Shown: positions 1 to 12,670 of the stretch, one piece after another
How positions within the stretch are numbered: the first letter of the stretch is position 1
How the letters are laid out: the number at the start of each line of letters is the position of its first letter
DNA from: Prostheceraeus crozeri
Lineage: Eukaryota > Platyhelminthes > Polycladida > Euryleptidae
NCBI GenBank assembly: GCA_907163375.1
Contig: CAJQUW010008928.1
Coordinates: 310,001-374,000 of the forward strand
Direction of reading: 5' to 3'
Length of the DNA stretch: 64,000 nucleotides
Notes under the pieces: generated by a model
The model's input: the letters and a program-made list of their open reading frames with translations, nothing else
Told to the model about the DNA's origin: nothing
Databases searched by the model: none
Translations under genes and position numbers: made by a program

Positions 1-101
1 CTTATTTTGTATACTATCATTATCAGTCAAATTCGCTCACATTTCACCCCAAACGTGTAAAAACTGCGTATATAACAGGCGGGACTGGGTCTCGACCTGG
101 C

Positions 102-196
102 ATCGACTCATGTTCATTTAATGAAATCGAAACTGCATACACATTGGGGATTTAATAACTGCTGAGTTACCACTCTACCTAATATACTTACTCTAT
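102..196 (+). repeat. Dispersed repeat, copy 1 of 3
   Basis: About 90 bp recurs at 26160-26259 and 55952-56053. All three share blocks such as GAAACTGYATACA, TTGGGGATTTAAT and CTACCTAAT.TACTT, with scattered substitutions. All copies have the same orientation. No TIRs or ORF are visible, so it may be a SINE-like or MITE-like family or a conserved end of a larger element. Confidence 0.7.
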
Positions 197-576
197 GCTT
201 TAGCCTTTTAGCAACACTCTAGATATATTTTCATGGAAAAAATCGATTATTTTAAGAAATTTGTGCTTTTAAATGTTAAAAATTAAATTTCGGAAAAATT
301 CCACAGGTGTCTCTAAACTTATGGCCAGTACTGAATATCTTGTCGTCCATCAATCTCATTACTTCGACAGAATTGAGGCAGAAGATGATTGATCTGATTA
401 GTCGTCGTTGGCAGTGTTCGGATTCCTGATGGGGGAATCAAATGATCAGGACATACGATTACGCTGTTAAATTTTCCACTTTGTCATGAATTCGTTGCGT
501 TGTTTGTCAATCTAAATGTATCGCTATATAAAGATAAATTAAAAAAATCAACGTAGTCTCAAGATAAAATTGTTTA

Positions 577-611
577 TTCACGAATTTTCGTCTAAGACTT
601 CATCAGGTGAA
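577..611 (-). ncRNA. Hammerhead ribozyme-like motif, type I minimal form
   Basis: Read on the minus strand, five bases UUCAC are followed by the canonical core CUGAUGA, a helix II (GUCU paired with AGAC across a tiny loop), the second core box GAAA, a very short helix III region ending in UUC, and GUGAA. The last five bases pair with the opening UUCAC as helix I. This minimal layout is known from Penelope-like retroelement ends. No RT remnant is visible next to it, so it is probably a truncated terminal fragment. Helix III is shorter than usual and activity is unproven. Confidence 0.55.
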
Positions 612-3489
612 CGAAGTAAATATATCGCTATATGTACCGATGAAAATACAGCATTACTGTTGTTATTATGACATAAGGCCTGGGATTATTGTATCAAGAT
701 TTTCTCATTAAATGTTCCAATAATAGGCCTATTATGCTTAGGCCTACATTGTTTTCTTTTAATGGCATCTTTAAAATGCATCATTGTGATATATCGCCTT
801 AGTGTCAACTAAGACTTGGAGTCAATTATAAGATGCGAAGAAGTGAAGAATAATGGAAGAGAAGAAGCATCGCCTACACGTGTAGCACTTCTAGAATGTG
901 GTCTTTCACGGTCCTCACGATTCTGCCTTTTACGCAGCTTAGGAGTCCTGATGCAGTGTGAGAGTGCACAGCCAGTCGGCATAAGGCTTACAGGTCTACG
1001 TACGTTAGCATACCAAGAGTCAACTTGGTGGTTGCTGAAAAGAAAAGGACAATTTTGTATAGCTTCGAGTCAGTTGGAGATCAATTAATTCGAAACTATA
1101 TAAAATTTTCCTTTAAAACGAATTTATAAAGCCGGCATAGCCATATAAGCTATCGTGAGTACGGAAAGTGCCATTACTCCACCACAAAGTCAATTGAGCA
1201 TAAGCAGTGAACGCCACATGGTCCATGAAGACTGTGACTATAAGTTCAGCTTGCGAGGAAATGTGCATTTCTGTCAATTGGCCTCTATAACATGCACATG
1301 CAGCGAAGTAGACTTAGTAAACTGCATGTATATAGTAAGCCGTGATTTATAAATCCGTTCAAAATCAAATGAAGGACAGCATATTAGCTCCATTGTCACC
1401 GTTGCACTCGCGAATAGGTCCAACAGCTGCACTACTTGTCAATAGAAAAATGCAAATCTTATAACTTTTTCAACATTTTCCATTTTGGGAAATTTTTAAA
1501 AACTGTCGAAAGGAGTTGTTCAGATGTGCTGTGTGCAAGTTTCCCTATCAAAAGGTCAACCCTTGAAGAAATTGCGACGCATGCCAGCAAGCTAAAAAAA
1601 GAAATAGGCCAAATAGGGCTTACATGTCTAAGGCCTCAACCACACTGCGAACTTTTCCAAGCGTTTCCGAGCAAAGCGTTTTGCAGCAAATATAAAGTCA
1701 TCATTACAGCAGTTGTAGACTGCCACACTGCGAGCAAAGCAAACCAGGGCGATTAATACCTTACGGACATACGTTTGCTCGATACGCTCGTGATTGCTTT
1801 GCTTTCAGAGTGGCTGAGGCCTACGGCATAACTCACCTCTTTTTCTGGCATGGACAAAAGAATTTCCCTCAAACGTGAACAAATCCGCAAACGCTGTCAC
1901 AGAGTAATCTGCTCGTGACATGCATCTGTAATTTGTTTCCCACACTTGAAGGCAGAAGATCGAAAAGAAGTCTGAAGCTCTTCAACCGACTTCGAAATCC
2001 TGAAAATTACATTCACTCTCTGCCTGCATGTCTACTGCCAAGAAAGTCACGATAAGCTACAGGCTTGTGCGACAATACGACGGTCTTCCTTCCTCCTTCA
2101 ACTTTTTGCATTTTGTATGCGACTACTGTCGACAAGAAAGTCATTTATAGGCACGCACTACTTCCATGATTTTTAATGATTGTAGGCGTCTTCCTTAAAT
2201 TTGTTTTGAAAAGCTGTAAGCAATCTGTTCGCTCCATTCCACAAAGCGCCAACTTTAAATTTTCGAATTCATATTAGGAAGGAAATATCTCATCAAAAAG
2301 GTGAGGTGTGTATTAAGTACCTGAAAAATAAAGAGTATTTCGGAAACTGATTCCAAGCTGCATATCGATATAGAGTGTGTACATTCATTATAACAACCAT
2401 TCATTTATATTAATAATTAGCAAGTGCGATTATTCTATACACTCTGTATTTTCTCTTCAACTCGCAGCTTATTGGTCAATTTGTTTAATATGCAAATAGC
2501 CTATATTACATTAACTGATGTTTAATCTTTAGAAAGAGGCATGATTCGAATGATTCCTTGCACTGACCTTGCAGTGCTTGACAACATGTAGCATGATGAA
2601 AGCAAGTATTATAACAATGATGCGTGAATTCAATAAGATGCAATGCAGAATATTTACTTTCACCATCACTATTTGTTTATAAATAAGCTTTCTGTGATAA
2701 ATTGACTAATTGTTAAGCAATTCTTTCGAGACAATGTCACAAGGACACAGTATTACACAAAACGCATTTGAAAATCTCCTGTCTTTTTAAATATCCTTTT
2801 ATTTTTTTGCTTGCAGCAACATCATCGTCTATAAGTTCAGTAAAATAATGCACAATAATATATTGAATTGATCGACAAATATCTTATCATTGAAAAATTT
2901 GACGCTTCCTGAATCGATCAGCGTTTGCATATGTGAGCTTGAAAGTGGAGCTGGTTAAAATGTGTCACACCTAACTGCACGACCTACCCGACTTTACACT
3001 ATCGTTATCAGGCATCGTGTAAATGATTCATCACCGTTTTAACATCTGATCAATGTCCGATGTTCGGCCAGACAGCTTCGCCGATAAAGCATCACACTTA
3101 TCATTGCACGATATTCAGTCAGTAGCAATATAAAATGAATTGACGTGTTGTTGTCATCACGAATTGACGCTTTCAATGGCTGGTGCATCAATTTATGATT
3201 GTTTATTGAGACTTCTGACGGACTTCTGACTTGCAATGACCCATACAAGTCGTAATATTCAATGGCTCACCAGAAAATGCGCAACATGGCGCGATCTGAA
3301 GAGAGAGAATAAATAAAATCAAAATGCGATGAAAACTATGAAAGAGAAGCTGCTTCCGCTAAATTTAAATTTGGATTAACGACAAGTGCTTACTGCCTAA
3401 TCTCACCATGGCGGATAGGAAAGCAGTTTCTTTCTATTTCAGTCAAACTGTGTGTTTATAGTTTACGAAAGTAAAGCACTTATAGGTGA

Positions 3490-3560
3490 ATAACCCGACG
3501 TTTTTGCCGTCACGGTCTTCGTCAAGGGTATGCTGTACAACGTCGGGTTATATACATTTT
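3490..3560 (-). repeat. Penelope-type terminal fragment with decayed hammerhead-like motif
   Basis: The plus strand holds TAACCCGACGTT and, about 40 bp on, its inverse AACGTCGGGTTA. On the minus strand the order is UACCC, UUGACGA (one change from CUGACGA), a CCG/CGG helix, CAAA in place of GAAA, AACGUC and GGGUUA. This parallels the terminal repeats of the Penelope-like element at 12.7-14.4 kb. Two core changes suggest it is inactive. Confidence 0.45.
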
Positions 3561-6500
3561 TGTAAACTACGAGTGTGTATATTTTCTGTTTGAATAAATG
3601 CAATCTCCCATTAGTCGCTACAAGCTATGAACTACAAATGTGTATGCAAAGCTTCAAGGAAAATAAAGATCGTTATCCAAGAAAACTGGAATAAAAAATC
3701 AAGAAATATCGAAGTTGAAGATGAAAAGAGAGGAAGAAAGTGAGAGGTAGCAGCAGCTGCGAAGATCATTCAGCATATTCGAAGAGAAATCCTAAAGCAA
3801 GAAATAAACACGAGGGATAAAAAGAAGGACTGAGCAGCAAACAAAATCAAGCGAACAGCAAGCAAGCACGCAAATAACATTGACAATGACCAGCGATGAC
3901 ATCAAAAGAGGTGCACTCCATCAAGCGGTCGAGAATATGGGTAATTAGTCCATATAATAGAGAGGTGATAGTCCATATTTACACCTACAACTCACAAGGA
4001 CACCGCGATGTCCCGCGTAACAGAGACGAGTGTAAACTGGCTTCGTTAAAATGACAAAGTAACCTTGTGATGATAGCAGTACCCAACAAAGTATAACTAA
4101 TCCTATTTTGGGTTAGTGAAGTAGCTCATGTTTTAATGATCATTTAGCCGAAACATTTTTCTACTGCTATTTCAAAAGCACACGATCATTCTATAACTAA
4201 ACAATTTCAATTCAAAAGAACAACAGTTCTGAAATTGAAGTACACACGAAATTTGCTTATTGAAAATTTCAGAGAGATTGAAAGAGTGTTTTGGAAAATA
4301 CTCTTTCTCAAAATCACACCCTCTACATTTGATAACCTAAAAATGTTGTGAAATGAACGTCTTGCTGCTTTGTGCAAAAATGAAGGACATTTCAAGGGTT
4401 TCAGGATTTTTATATTTTCATATTTATTGGACAATTTCTGTTGGAATTTCTTTTAGGTTCATAAAAATAGGCCTACTATCAGCATCTGACGCAAGAAGCT
4501 GTTAATTTTTCCAAAGCTGAGAAGTCGACATTGCAAGCCGTTAATGACTTCTTAGTGATATTATTGATATGGAAGGGAGCAGTGATATGGGATTGGGTGT
4601 TGCCAGGGATGCACTACGGAAATCAAATCGGCTAGTGATGATGAGTTTAATATAAATTGTAATGCACTGATTCCAAACGTGTGAGCATAATGTAAAACGT
4701 GAACATATGTGAAACATATGAATATGTTACCGATTCGCAGTCTAATAGAAAGTGCACCACATGTCATTCGGTCATCGATTAGGGATAAAAAAACATCTCC
4801 ATCAACTTTGGTCTCTAAAAATTAAACCGATAAAAATCATTCTGTTCAAGATTTCAACATTGTAATTTCGATAATTACTGTACGAAAGAATTTATAAATT
4901 GCCATGTCACTACTATCTGTTTTTAAAGTAATAAACTGAACTGTCTAATGACTAGGCGGTTTAGAAACTTCTCCTACTTCTGTTTGACGATAATCATAAC
5001 CGTTTAACATAGTCGGGGAGCACCAACCCAGATTTTTAGATTAATGGACACTTCGTGCCTTTTTTGGTTGCCTTGTGGTTTTCTATAGTTCAAACCTTCC
5101 TGAATAATATTCCTGAGGGCAACCTTCTAGAACCAGTGCACAACACTCTCAAAATCGCATTTACATTTATGCCCGTATGGACCGCGAAAGCCGTTTCAGC
5201 GGTATGGGAAGAATCCAAATGCACCCACTATACCTAATGCAATATAGCAAAATTTTGTGTCTTATTGATGGAACAGTTCTGACTCTATGGTCACGACTAG
5301 TGAATTTAATCTCGATCTCGCCTCTCAATCTCAAGATCTCAAATCAATATTTTCCGAATACCGAGATCTCGAATTCGATGTTGCAAAGGCCTGTATCAGA
5401 TTGTGCTAATTACTCGGACAGTGCAATTAATTTCAGACAATTACCAATTACTGTTCAGCCGTCTATTTGTAGACCTAATGCAATTACCTAGTTCTATTTG
5501 TAATTGTCATTTTACAAAATTAATAAAAATTGCTAAAAATATCTGTAATTGAAATTAAAATAACAAAGAAGTTTTGCAAATGTACAGAACAATATGCTAC
5601 AACAACAAATGCAGAAATCCTCACAGCTGAGAATTGCTTCCTGCCATAACGAAATCACATAGACTCCCCGGCTAGCATGACAAAGGTTATCTACGTTCTA
5701 GTTTAGTTCGCACGGGCATTAATTTATCATCAATCATTTTTTGTCAAAATCAAGCACTTGCTAAATGGTGCCACCACAGAATTATATTCATCTGCGCGCG
5801 CTTCGGTTTCCTAGAAAGGAAGAATTGTATGTAACCTTAATATTGAAATGGCACATCACCGAATTAGAAAACTTGCTCCTTGTCGAATGGATAATTCGTG
5901 TATTGCTTGCTATTGGAAATGGCAAACAATGAGCTGTCGGCAGAGGACACCAGAGTCAATGAGAGAGGCATGCGTGCTGTGATATCACGTCGCACACACC
6001 AAAACAAACATCGATGCGTGGCTTCGATTCAATGTATGCACTATACAGTGAGCAATGCCGAGGAGAGGACCATCAAGTGAACTAATTTTCGTACGCCTGC
6101 TACTTTCTTTAATAATGATCGGAAGGGCCAACATTATGGAGAAAACTTGTGGGCAATGATCTGAATTCTTCGAATCTGAAGGAATTGTGGCAATCGAAGC
6201 ACTTTGCTGGAACTCACATTAATCCGCAAGCGACGCACGCCTTTTTTTCCTATCTCTGTAAGGTATTAGGAATTCCTTTTTGCCCACTTAATAGGTTCCT
6301 CAATGTTCCGTCAATTTCGCATGAATCACACTTCTAGCAAACCGAGGCAGATAAACAAAATATTTAATTCTGTGGGTGCCACACTTCTGATTCACACTGA
6401 AGGATGTCCACGTAATGTCAAGAGCGTCGTGGTCGAGCGGTGTCGCATAATCGGCGCTAGAATGTGATTAAGCAATGCATGACACGGACTTAAGAAGTCT

Positions 6501-6840
6501 CGTACCTGACAGTGGCCGATTTAATTTCTTAATTCCGTCTTTATTCATAATTGCAGAAATATTTCATTTGAGATGAATCAGAATGACCGATCCTCACTTG
6601 CGTAAATGCGATGAGCATAATGTTCCCAAGATTTCATTCTTTATTATCTCAAAGGAATAGAATTCTGTCAATCTAAGTTTTAAATATCAAGCTAGACAAG
6701 GCGCAAGCTTAGAAGATGAATTGAATTACAGGATTCTTGACAAGACCTGGGTAGAATAGCGAAGGGGGATCCACCCAGTATATAGTAATCCATGATCCAC
6801 CACTTTAATAGTGAGTGAGGTCAAGTATCGAGTGCTAGGG

Positions 6841-6960
6841 TGTCAGTGTTGAGGTGAACACCGGAGTTGACACCCAACACTTGTCTTGACGCTGGTGTTG
6901 ACATCCGAACACTAGTGTTGACACTGAGGACGAGTGTTGGTGCGGAGCACTGGTGTTACT
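6841..6960 (+). repeat. Degenerate GTGTTGACA minisatellite
   Basis: About 120 bp made of imperfect direct and inverted versions of GTGTTGACAYC and CCAACACTTG, about 20 bp apart. It abuts the hAT-like MITE starting at 6971. No ORF or known element is apparent. Confidence 0.5.
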
Positions 6961-6970
6961 GTAGGTCGAT

Positions 6971-7882
6971 CAGTGGTGGGCAACGCGTGGCCCGCCGTCC
7001 CATGCTGGGTGGCCCGAAACCGCTTCCCATATCAAAAGGGCCCGCGGACATTGTTTGAATAGGTGATGCGAAATTAAGCAACTCCGACTTGACCTTTAAA
7101 AGGCACATTTAAAAGGTTGAACTTCTAGAGAATTTGCAAAAACATTAACTAATGACTTACTGAGTTAAGTCATTAATGATTTACACAAACTTTTTCATTC
7201 GAATACTCAAAATATGCTGCGTTCGCAATGAATCTTCTCAATATGAACGCAAGTGACATAGCCATAAACTGCGTGAGTTCTAAGTCACATGGTGTGCGAT
7301 ACCTTGTTCAGAATGTTTCACCACGTAATAAACAGCGTTGCAGTTAGCCTATAGGCTACGCATGAAGGAGTCCAACCGCATGAAGATATGTAATATTTAT
7401 GAGCCAGCTTTTCTTTCAAGTATTCTTTCTGGATTTTTTTGTTCGTTGCACCAATTTTGCACTAGACTGGCATTATCGCACGAGTATCGCTAGGAGAGCC
7501 CTTGCGTGGTTTTCGAAAGCCATTTATGTTTGGGTGACGTAGGCCCATGTACAGTTAGGGGCATGAAGGCGGATAGGTACAGGCTACTATTTAGACCGAA
7601 GTTATAGACTGTCATTTTTCGATGAAATAAGGTAATATTATCATATCACCAATAAGATCATATTGCCATCATTTGATTTCAATAAAAGCTTCCGCAATTA
7701 GTTTGGCCTATTCGCATTTTATTATTCATACAGATTTTGAAATGTAAAATACAGTTCCTAAGAAGACAACAGTCTAGTTAGGTAATTCATACCTAATTCT
7801 GCCTTTTAAAATTGGTGGCCCTCGAGCCCTCTCGCGGGCCACTCCTTGTGGCCCTTTATCCTAGCTTGGTTGCCCACCACTG
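6971..7882. mobile_element. hAT-like non-autonomous transposon (MITE)
   Basis: The 912-bp segment is bounded by the perfect 14-bp inverted repeat CAGTGGTGGGCAAC, with the extended similarity GGCCCGC/GCGGGCC just inside. This terminal sequence type is typical of hAT/Charlie-like elements. A near-identical 8-mer flanks it (CTGTAGGT at 6959-6966, CTGTAGAT at 7883-7890), but four bases (CGAT) lie between the left copy and the TIR. The interior has no transposase. The family assignment rests on TIR sequence only. Confidence 0.6.
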
Positions 7883-10800
7883 CTGTAGATGGAGTCTGAT
7901 GTGTTCAACTGAAATCAATCATTGAGGCAAAATTGCCTATCCATCTGATTTGACAAATGTGCAAACACATTGCAGTACATGTACCGATTGTGATGTTGCT
8001 ACATTTGTGATACTAGATGTAAAAATATGCCATGACATCGGCAAGGATGGAAACATTGGATCAATGGAATGTGTCAGTAAATGCCGATAGATTTTTGAAT
8101 TATAAATAAATAATAAATAATAAATTCTGTGTCACAGTGGACATGCAACTACAGCAATGAAATTATGATTGTTTTTTCCTTCGTTGATTAATTGAAACCT
8201 ATGATCCTGGAACGCTGATGAAGTCTTTAGCATAGAGTAACCACCTAGATAGTGCGTAGATTGTCGACTCACTGTATACGGTGAAAATGTTTATGTGAAA
8301 AGATTCATTTTTTGCGGAGATTACGCTCCTGCGGTCCAAAAAAATTATTTGAGCAGTTTTTAAAAAGCTAAGTTTTTGTTAATTGATATACTACCGAAAT
8401 GATGCCACTTTATGAGTAGTATGAAACAAGTTGGATATCAAAGGAATGAATATTTGCTAACAAGCATCTTAATTAAGCGGAAATTAAGCCAATGATCAAG
8501 GAAATTTCATGAACTGCATTATAATGGAAGTCTTCAAGGAAAAGTTGAGATCTTATTGAGAACTTCTTGGCTAATATGTCATGTTTTTAATTCATTTTTC
8601 AGCGTCATGATTTTATTATTCACAAGACGTCATTTCTTGAATCTGAATAGTAATGTAGACCCTTATAGTCAGGAGATGACGCAAGTCAGACAAAATGACG
8701 CCAAGTTGGACATTTTGACGCAGTCAGACTTTTTGACACAAATGGACTTTCTTCCGCACGCTCGCATCTCACTAAATTTGGTGAACAGGTGAGTGTTGCT
8801 AAGATGTATTCAGTACATACATTCAATACATTCCGCCGGTTTCGGTTTCGGAGACTCCAGATTTTCATTCTTACTGACTTAAGTCATACTTTTTGACTCA
8901 CGACGGCATTCTGACGGGTTGGACTATTTGACTCAAGTCAGACGTTTTGACGCATATTGAATATTTGACTCACGATTGCTTTATAAGTTGGAGGGGAGAA
9001 TCATGCATTCATCATCGCGATCAACCATCACAGAGTAAGTTATAAAATGTTTCTACTTCTTCATATAGATTAGGCTTGCATGCAAATATGGCCTGGTAGA
9101 ATCAGAGGGACTGGGTTGACGATCGGTCACCTTAGAATTTATTATTCAAGATAGTCAATAAAAAAACTACCATAATCTAATTGAAGTGGGGAAATTTCAA
9201 GGTGCCGAATTGCATGACTATAGTGGGGTGACCTCCTGTCTTGCATAAATGCATCATATTAAATCGAGAAATTTATTTTTTCCAATATATGTTAGACACT
9301 GATGATAAAGCACTAGACATGCAGATTTGGCAGATAACTCTCAGCAATTTTCAGTTGCTACTTGCGGCATGCAGAAATTTTGCACAAATGCAGTAAAAAC
9401 AGAAAATGAAAACTGCGTCAACAAGCTCAGGGCAAGTTGCCATACAAATCCTAGAATTATTCATCTTGATCAAATGGTAGCTATTTACACAATAATATAA
9501 CCATAATTTGGCAAAAGTTCGCAAAATATCAATATTCAATGTTCTACAAAATATAAAAATATTAGTATAGTTTCTGGGTACAGAAAATACACAAACGGGT
9601 AGTAAAGCTTCTAAGTCTCATACGATTTCTTAAATGTTCTATAATCACAAGCGTGACATTCTCAGTGTCTCGTGCTCGAATCCAATCACCAATTATTTAT
9701 CACCTTGAAAAAACGCTTCCTCAGGGAAAGAATTTTACCACGTCACGCTTGCGAATTTTGCACAATAGCATTCCCATAGCAAAATTCTCTACAGCTAAAA
9801 TCAATACAAATCATGAAATATTGACAAGCCTGCAATCTTAAGAGCACACATGAATCTCAAGCAGAAAACAGTGAAAATGACCCTCTAGTTTGAGATGATG
9901 AATTGATGCGCATAAAGTAATAACGTGGGCAAAAAAAGGAAAAAATGCCGAACTACTCACTACGAAAGATAAAAGCATCTTTGTCAATTAAGGTGCTTTT
10001 ATTCGACATTCTTCTCTACAAGGTTAACAGCTTGCCCCGGTTCACCTTATCATTCTAATGCCTATGAAACAAAATTTCAACAATATCTAAATTGAAAGTC
10101 CATTTCCAGCCCCTAAAGTAAAGTAGCTGCATGCAATAAAATAGTGTCATTTCTTTAATGGCGTTTACCACATTTCACGCTTTTGCAGTTGCTTCAATTA
10201 CATTTAACTTTTGGAAAGCGTGCATGGGCATGCTTCGCCTGTTTGTTCATTGGAATTTACATGCAACATGAAATTGGCAACATCCTATTACTTCTACGAT
10301 TATAAGCCTTGTGCATAGTGTTAAATAGGTAGTCGCATTTGCAGGAATGGACAAGAAAATTATTTCATATAAAGTTCTACTATAATTTTATATTTTGCTT
10401 CAAATGAAAAGCGGCCATAGCAGTGAGCTTACAAAGCACAGTAATTTCATCGTTAACACCAGTAAACAATCTATGAATTAATTCATCGAGTTAAGTAATA
10501 CAATTAGCCTGATGCGTATGTACACAAACTTGGCTGTAGAGAAATATGGACCGCGGAAGGAAGGATGCTTGTCAAGAAGCAGTTAACTAGATAGCGGCAT
10601 AGGAACGAGACAGCACTTTAGGTATAGGAGTTCTTGAAAAGTATATTCTCCATTTCCAATAGGCCTGCCGTGAAACAGATTTTGAAGCTGCATTTTGCTG
10701 TCGAAAGCATAGCGCAAATGAGTGTATACGCCTACCTCTCAGAGTAACACACTATTTGATAAATCCAAAAGCAGACACCAGGAGAATAATATTGAACAGA

Positions 10801-12668
10801 CTATCGCAAAATTCAATTATGGGTAGGCCTTAATATTGCATGAACAGTTAACACATTGATTTTATCGGGATGTCAATTTTAGTAGCGTCTCGTTTTTGAA
10901 ATCGATCGGCATGTCATCAGGCAGGCTTCTGTTTAATTAAAAGCCTAATTAAGTCTGATAAAAATGACATAGGTTGCTCTTACACAGGTACATAAATTAT
11001 CTTTCTACAACACTCGTGCTATTTCCCATTATTGCATGTACCGGGTATGCTGCAATGTCGTCTGTTGTGCTGCGGCTATAAGCATAGCATTTATGCGTGT
11101 ATTTTTTAATGTCTGAATGTTCCATTGACTGTTCATTCTTTTTGGCAGGCTCTTTGGAACTTCTCTAAGATTACAATTATGCAAATTCCAGTATAGAAAT
11201 GTGCAGCAGTGATCAGAGATTGACAAGAAATACAAATGATAGTGTTGATTGAGACTCCTTTTTGCGATTCGTTGATTGCTATATCATAAAGATCAATTTA
11301 TTGATTACAGAGGCTGCGTAATTGCGATTATAACGACACGTATTAAGCCTATTTTGTCACACAAAACGCATAGCTGCAGTAACATCAGACTGACAATATA
11401 GGCCCCTAGGGCTATGACTGACAGAACTACTCTAAATTAAAAGAATGAGAAAAAACGATTACACAGTTCAACATTCCTGCTTGATTTACTCGACGGCGTC
11501 CGTCTTAGAATGATGAGAAGATATCGCTGATATAGCAAGAAATAATTTCTTGCAATTGTTTGTTTGCTAGTGTTTCATATAATTGCAAAGAGTTAATTGA
11601 TCACCTTATTAAACTAAAGTGCATTTGATTTTTTCAACTTCTGCTCGGGTTTGGGTTCAATATCAAAAAAGCTTGCTATTTTTTGATAATACATTTTATG
11701 CTTCTCATTTAGCGGCAACTTCACAGCTTTTGTCTTGACATTTAGGATACATTACATGTATACACACGATGAAAGCTGCAAATTCATAACTCACACGTAG
11801 GCTACATTTGCACATTATTCATGGCCTATGCGTTTCTTCACATGCGCCACATTTATGGACGTCTTAACATACAATAATAATTTGAATTTTGATAATATAG
11901 GCTTGTGTTGAGCAACAAAATTTGGGTCGACAGATCGTGTAAGCTTACTCAATTGAGTTCGATTTCATCTAGGATTTTTGAATCGGTTTAATGCAATGAA
12001 AGTGACGATGTCTGCTCAAGTGCTCACAAGTGCTGGTAGGTCTACACATACGCTAAATACCACACACGGGGAACATAATTTATAATATTGTTGCTTTATC
12101 TCCTCCCATCTCATGCCTCCCTTAAGCTCGTGAAAGTGAATAAATCATCACACTTAAAATACCATGTAAGTTCTGCAATACTTCGCGAATTAGAAAACTT
12201 TGTATGGTAGTCCCTACATGAATGAACCTAAAATTTCAAAGCACAAATTCACGTGCTTGCTTAAGATTAGCAAAGATCAAATGCAAAAACTTATTCAAAT
12301 TGAGAGTTGGGATTTTAATCCCGGAGGTGGGTGCCCAATATGCATATGGTTGCATGTAGCTCATATAATGTGCTAACATGTTATCACTGAAATTATTTCA
12401 AATACTTGTAATGGCCTGTTATTGAATACTGATAGCAGTTTTACAAAATAATCGTTTTTTTCATTGTGGATGTCTGTGCTGCAGGAACGATGACAATTCA
12501 TATTTCTCCGATAACAAAAAATATGTAAAAAAATAGTAGTATCGTACATGTAATTGTGAATTTTAAGTAGCATCTTCTATTATGTAGGCATAATATATAC
12601 AACAAGTAACAAACATCAAATATGCTGCTACTCATATTAGTAGAGTTGTCTGTACGGGAGGTCAGTCA
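7883..12668. other. Non-coding stretch with a GACGCA-motif array
   Basis: No gene is recognised. The only structured part is the periodic motif array at 8670-8975. A short (AATAAATAAT)n run sits near 8101-8125. The remainder is AT-rich intergenic DNA without long ORFs. Confidence 0.6.
8670..8975 (+). repeat. Quasi-periodic GACGCAAGTCAGAC array
   Basis: Successive units of about 17-20 bp follow the pattern TTTTGACGCAAGTCAGAC, for example from 8677 through about 8745, and again from about 8876 to 8970 with GACTCA variants. Units vary in spacing and sequence, unlike a recent satellite. A second array of the same motif, mainly inverted, lies at 25560-25870. Confidence 0.55.
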
Positions 12669-12670
12669 TA

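Larger units (their letters stand above)
1..6840. other. Non-coding, AT-rich intergenic stretch
   Basis: I see no convincing gene here. The longest open frames are near 100 codons, lack domains and several begin at non-ATG codons. Contents that can be named are one copy of a dispersed repeat (about 102-196), a hammerhead-like motif (577-611, minus strand) and a Penelope-type terminal fragment (about 3490-3560). GGCCTA-type words recur. The rest looks like decayed repeat sequence. Confidence 0.6.

Noticed and set aside
816-1756. Three small plus-strand frames (65-106 codons)
   Set aside because: Domainless, some with non-ATG starts, in repeat-like DNA. No evidence of exons.
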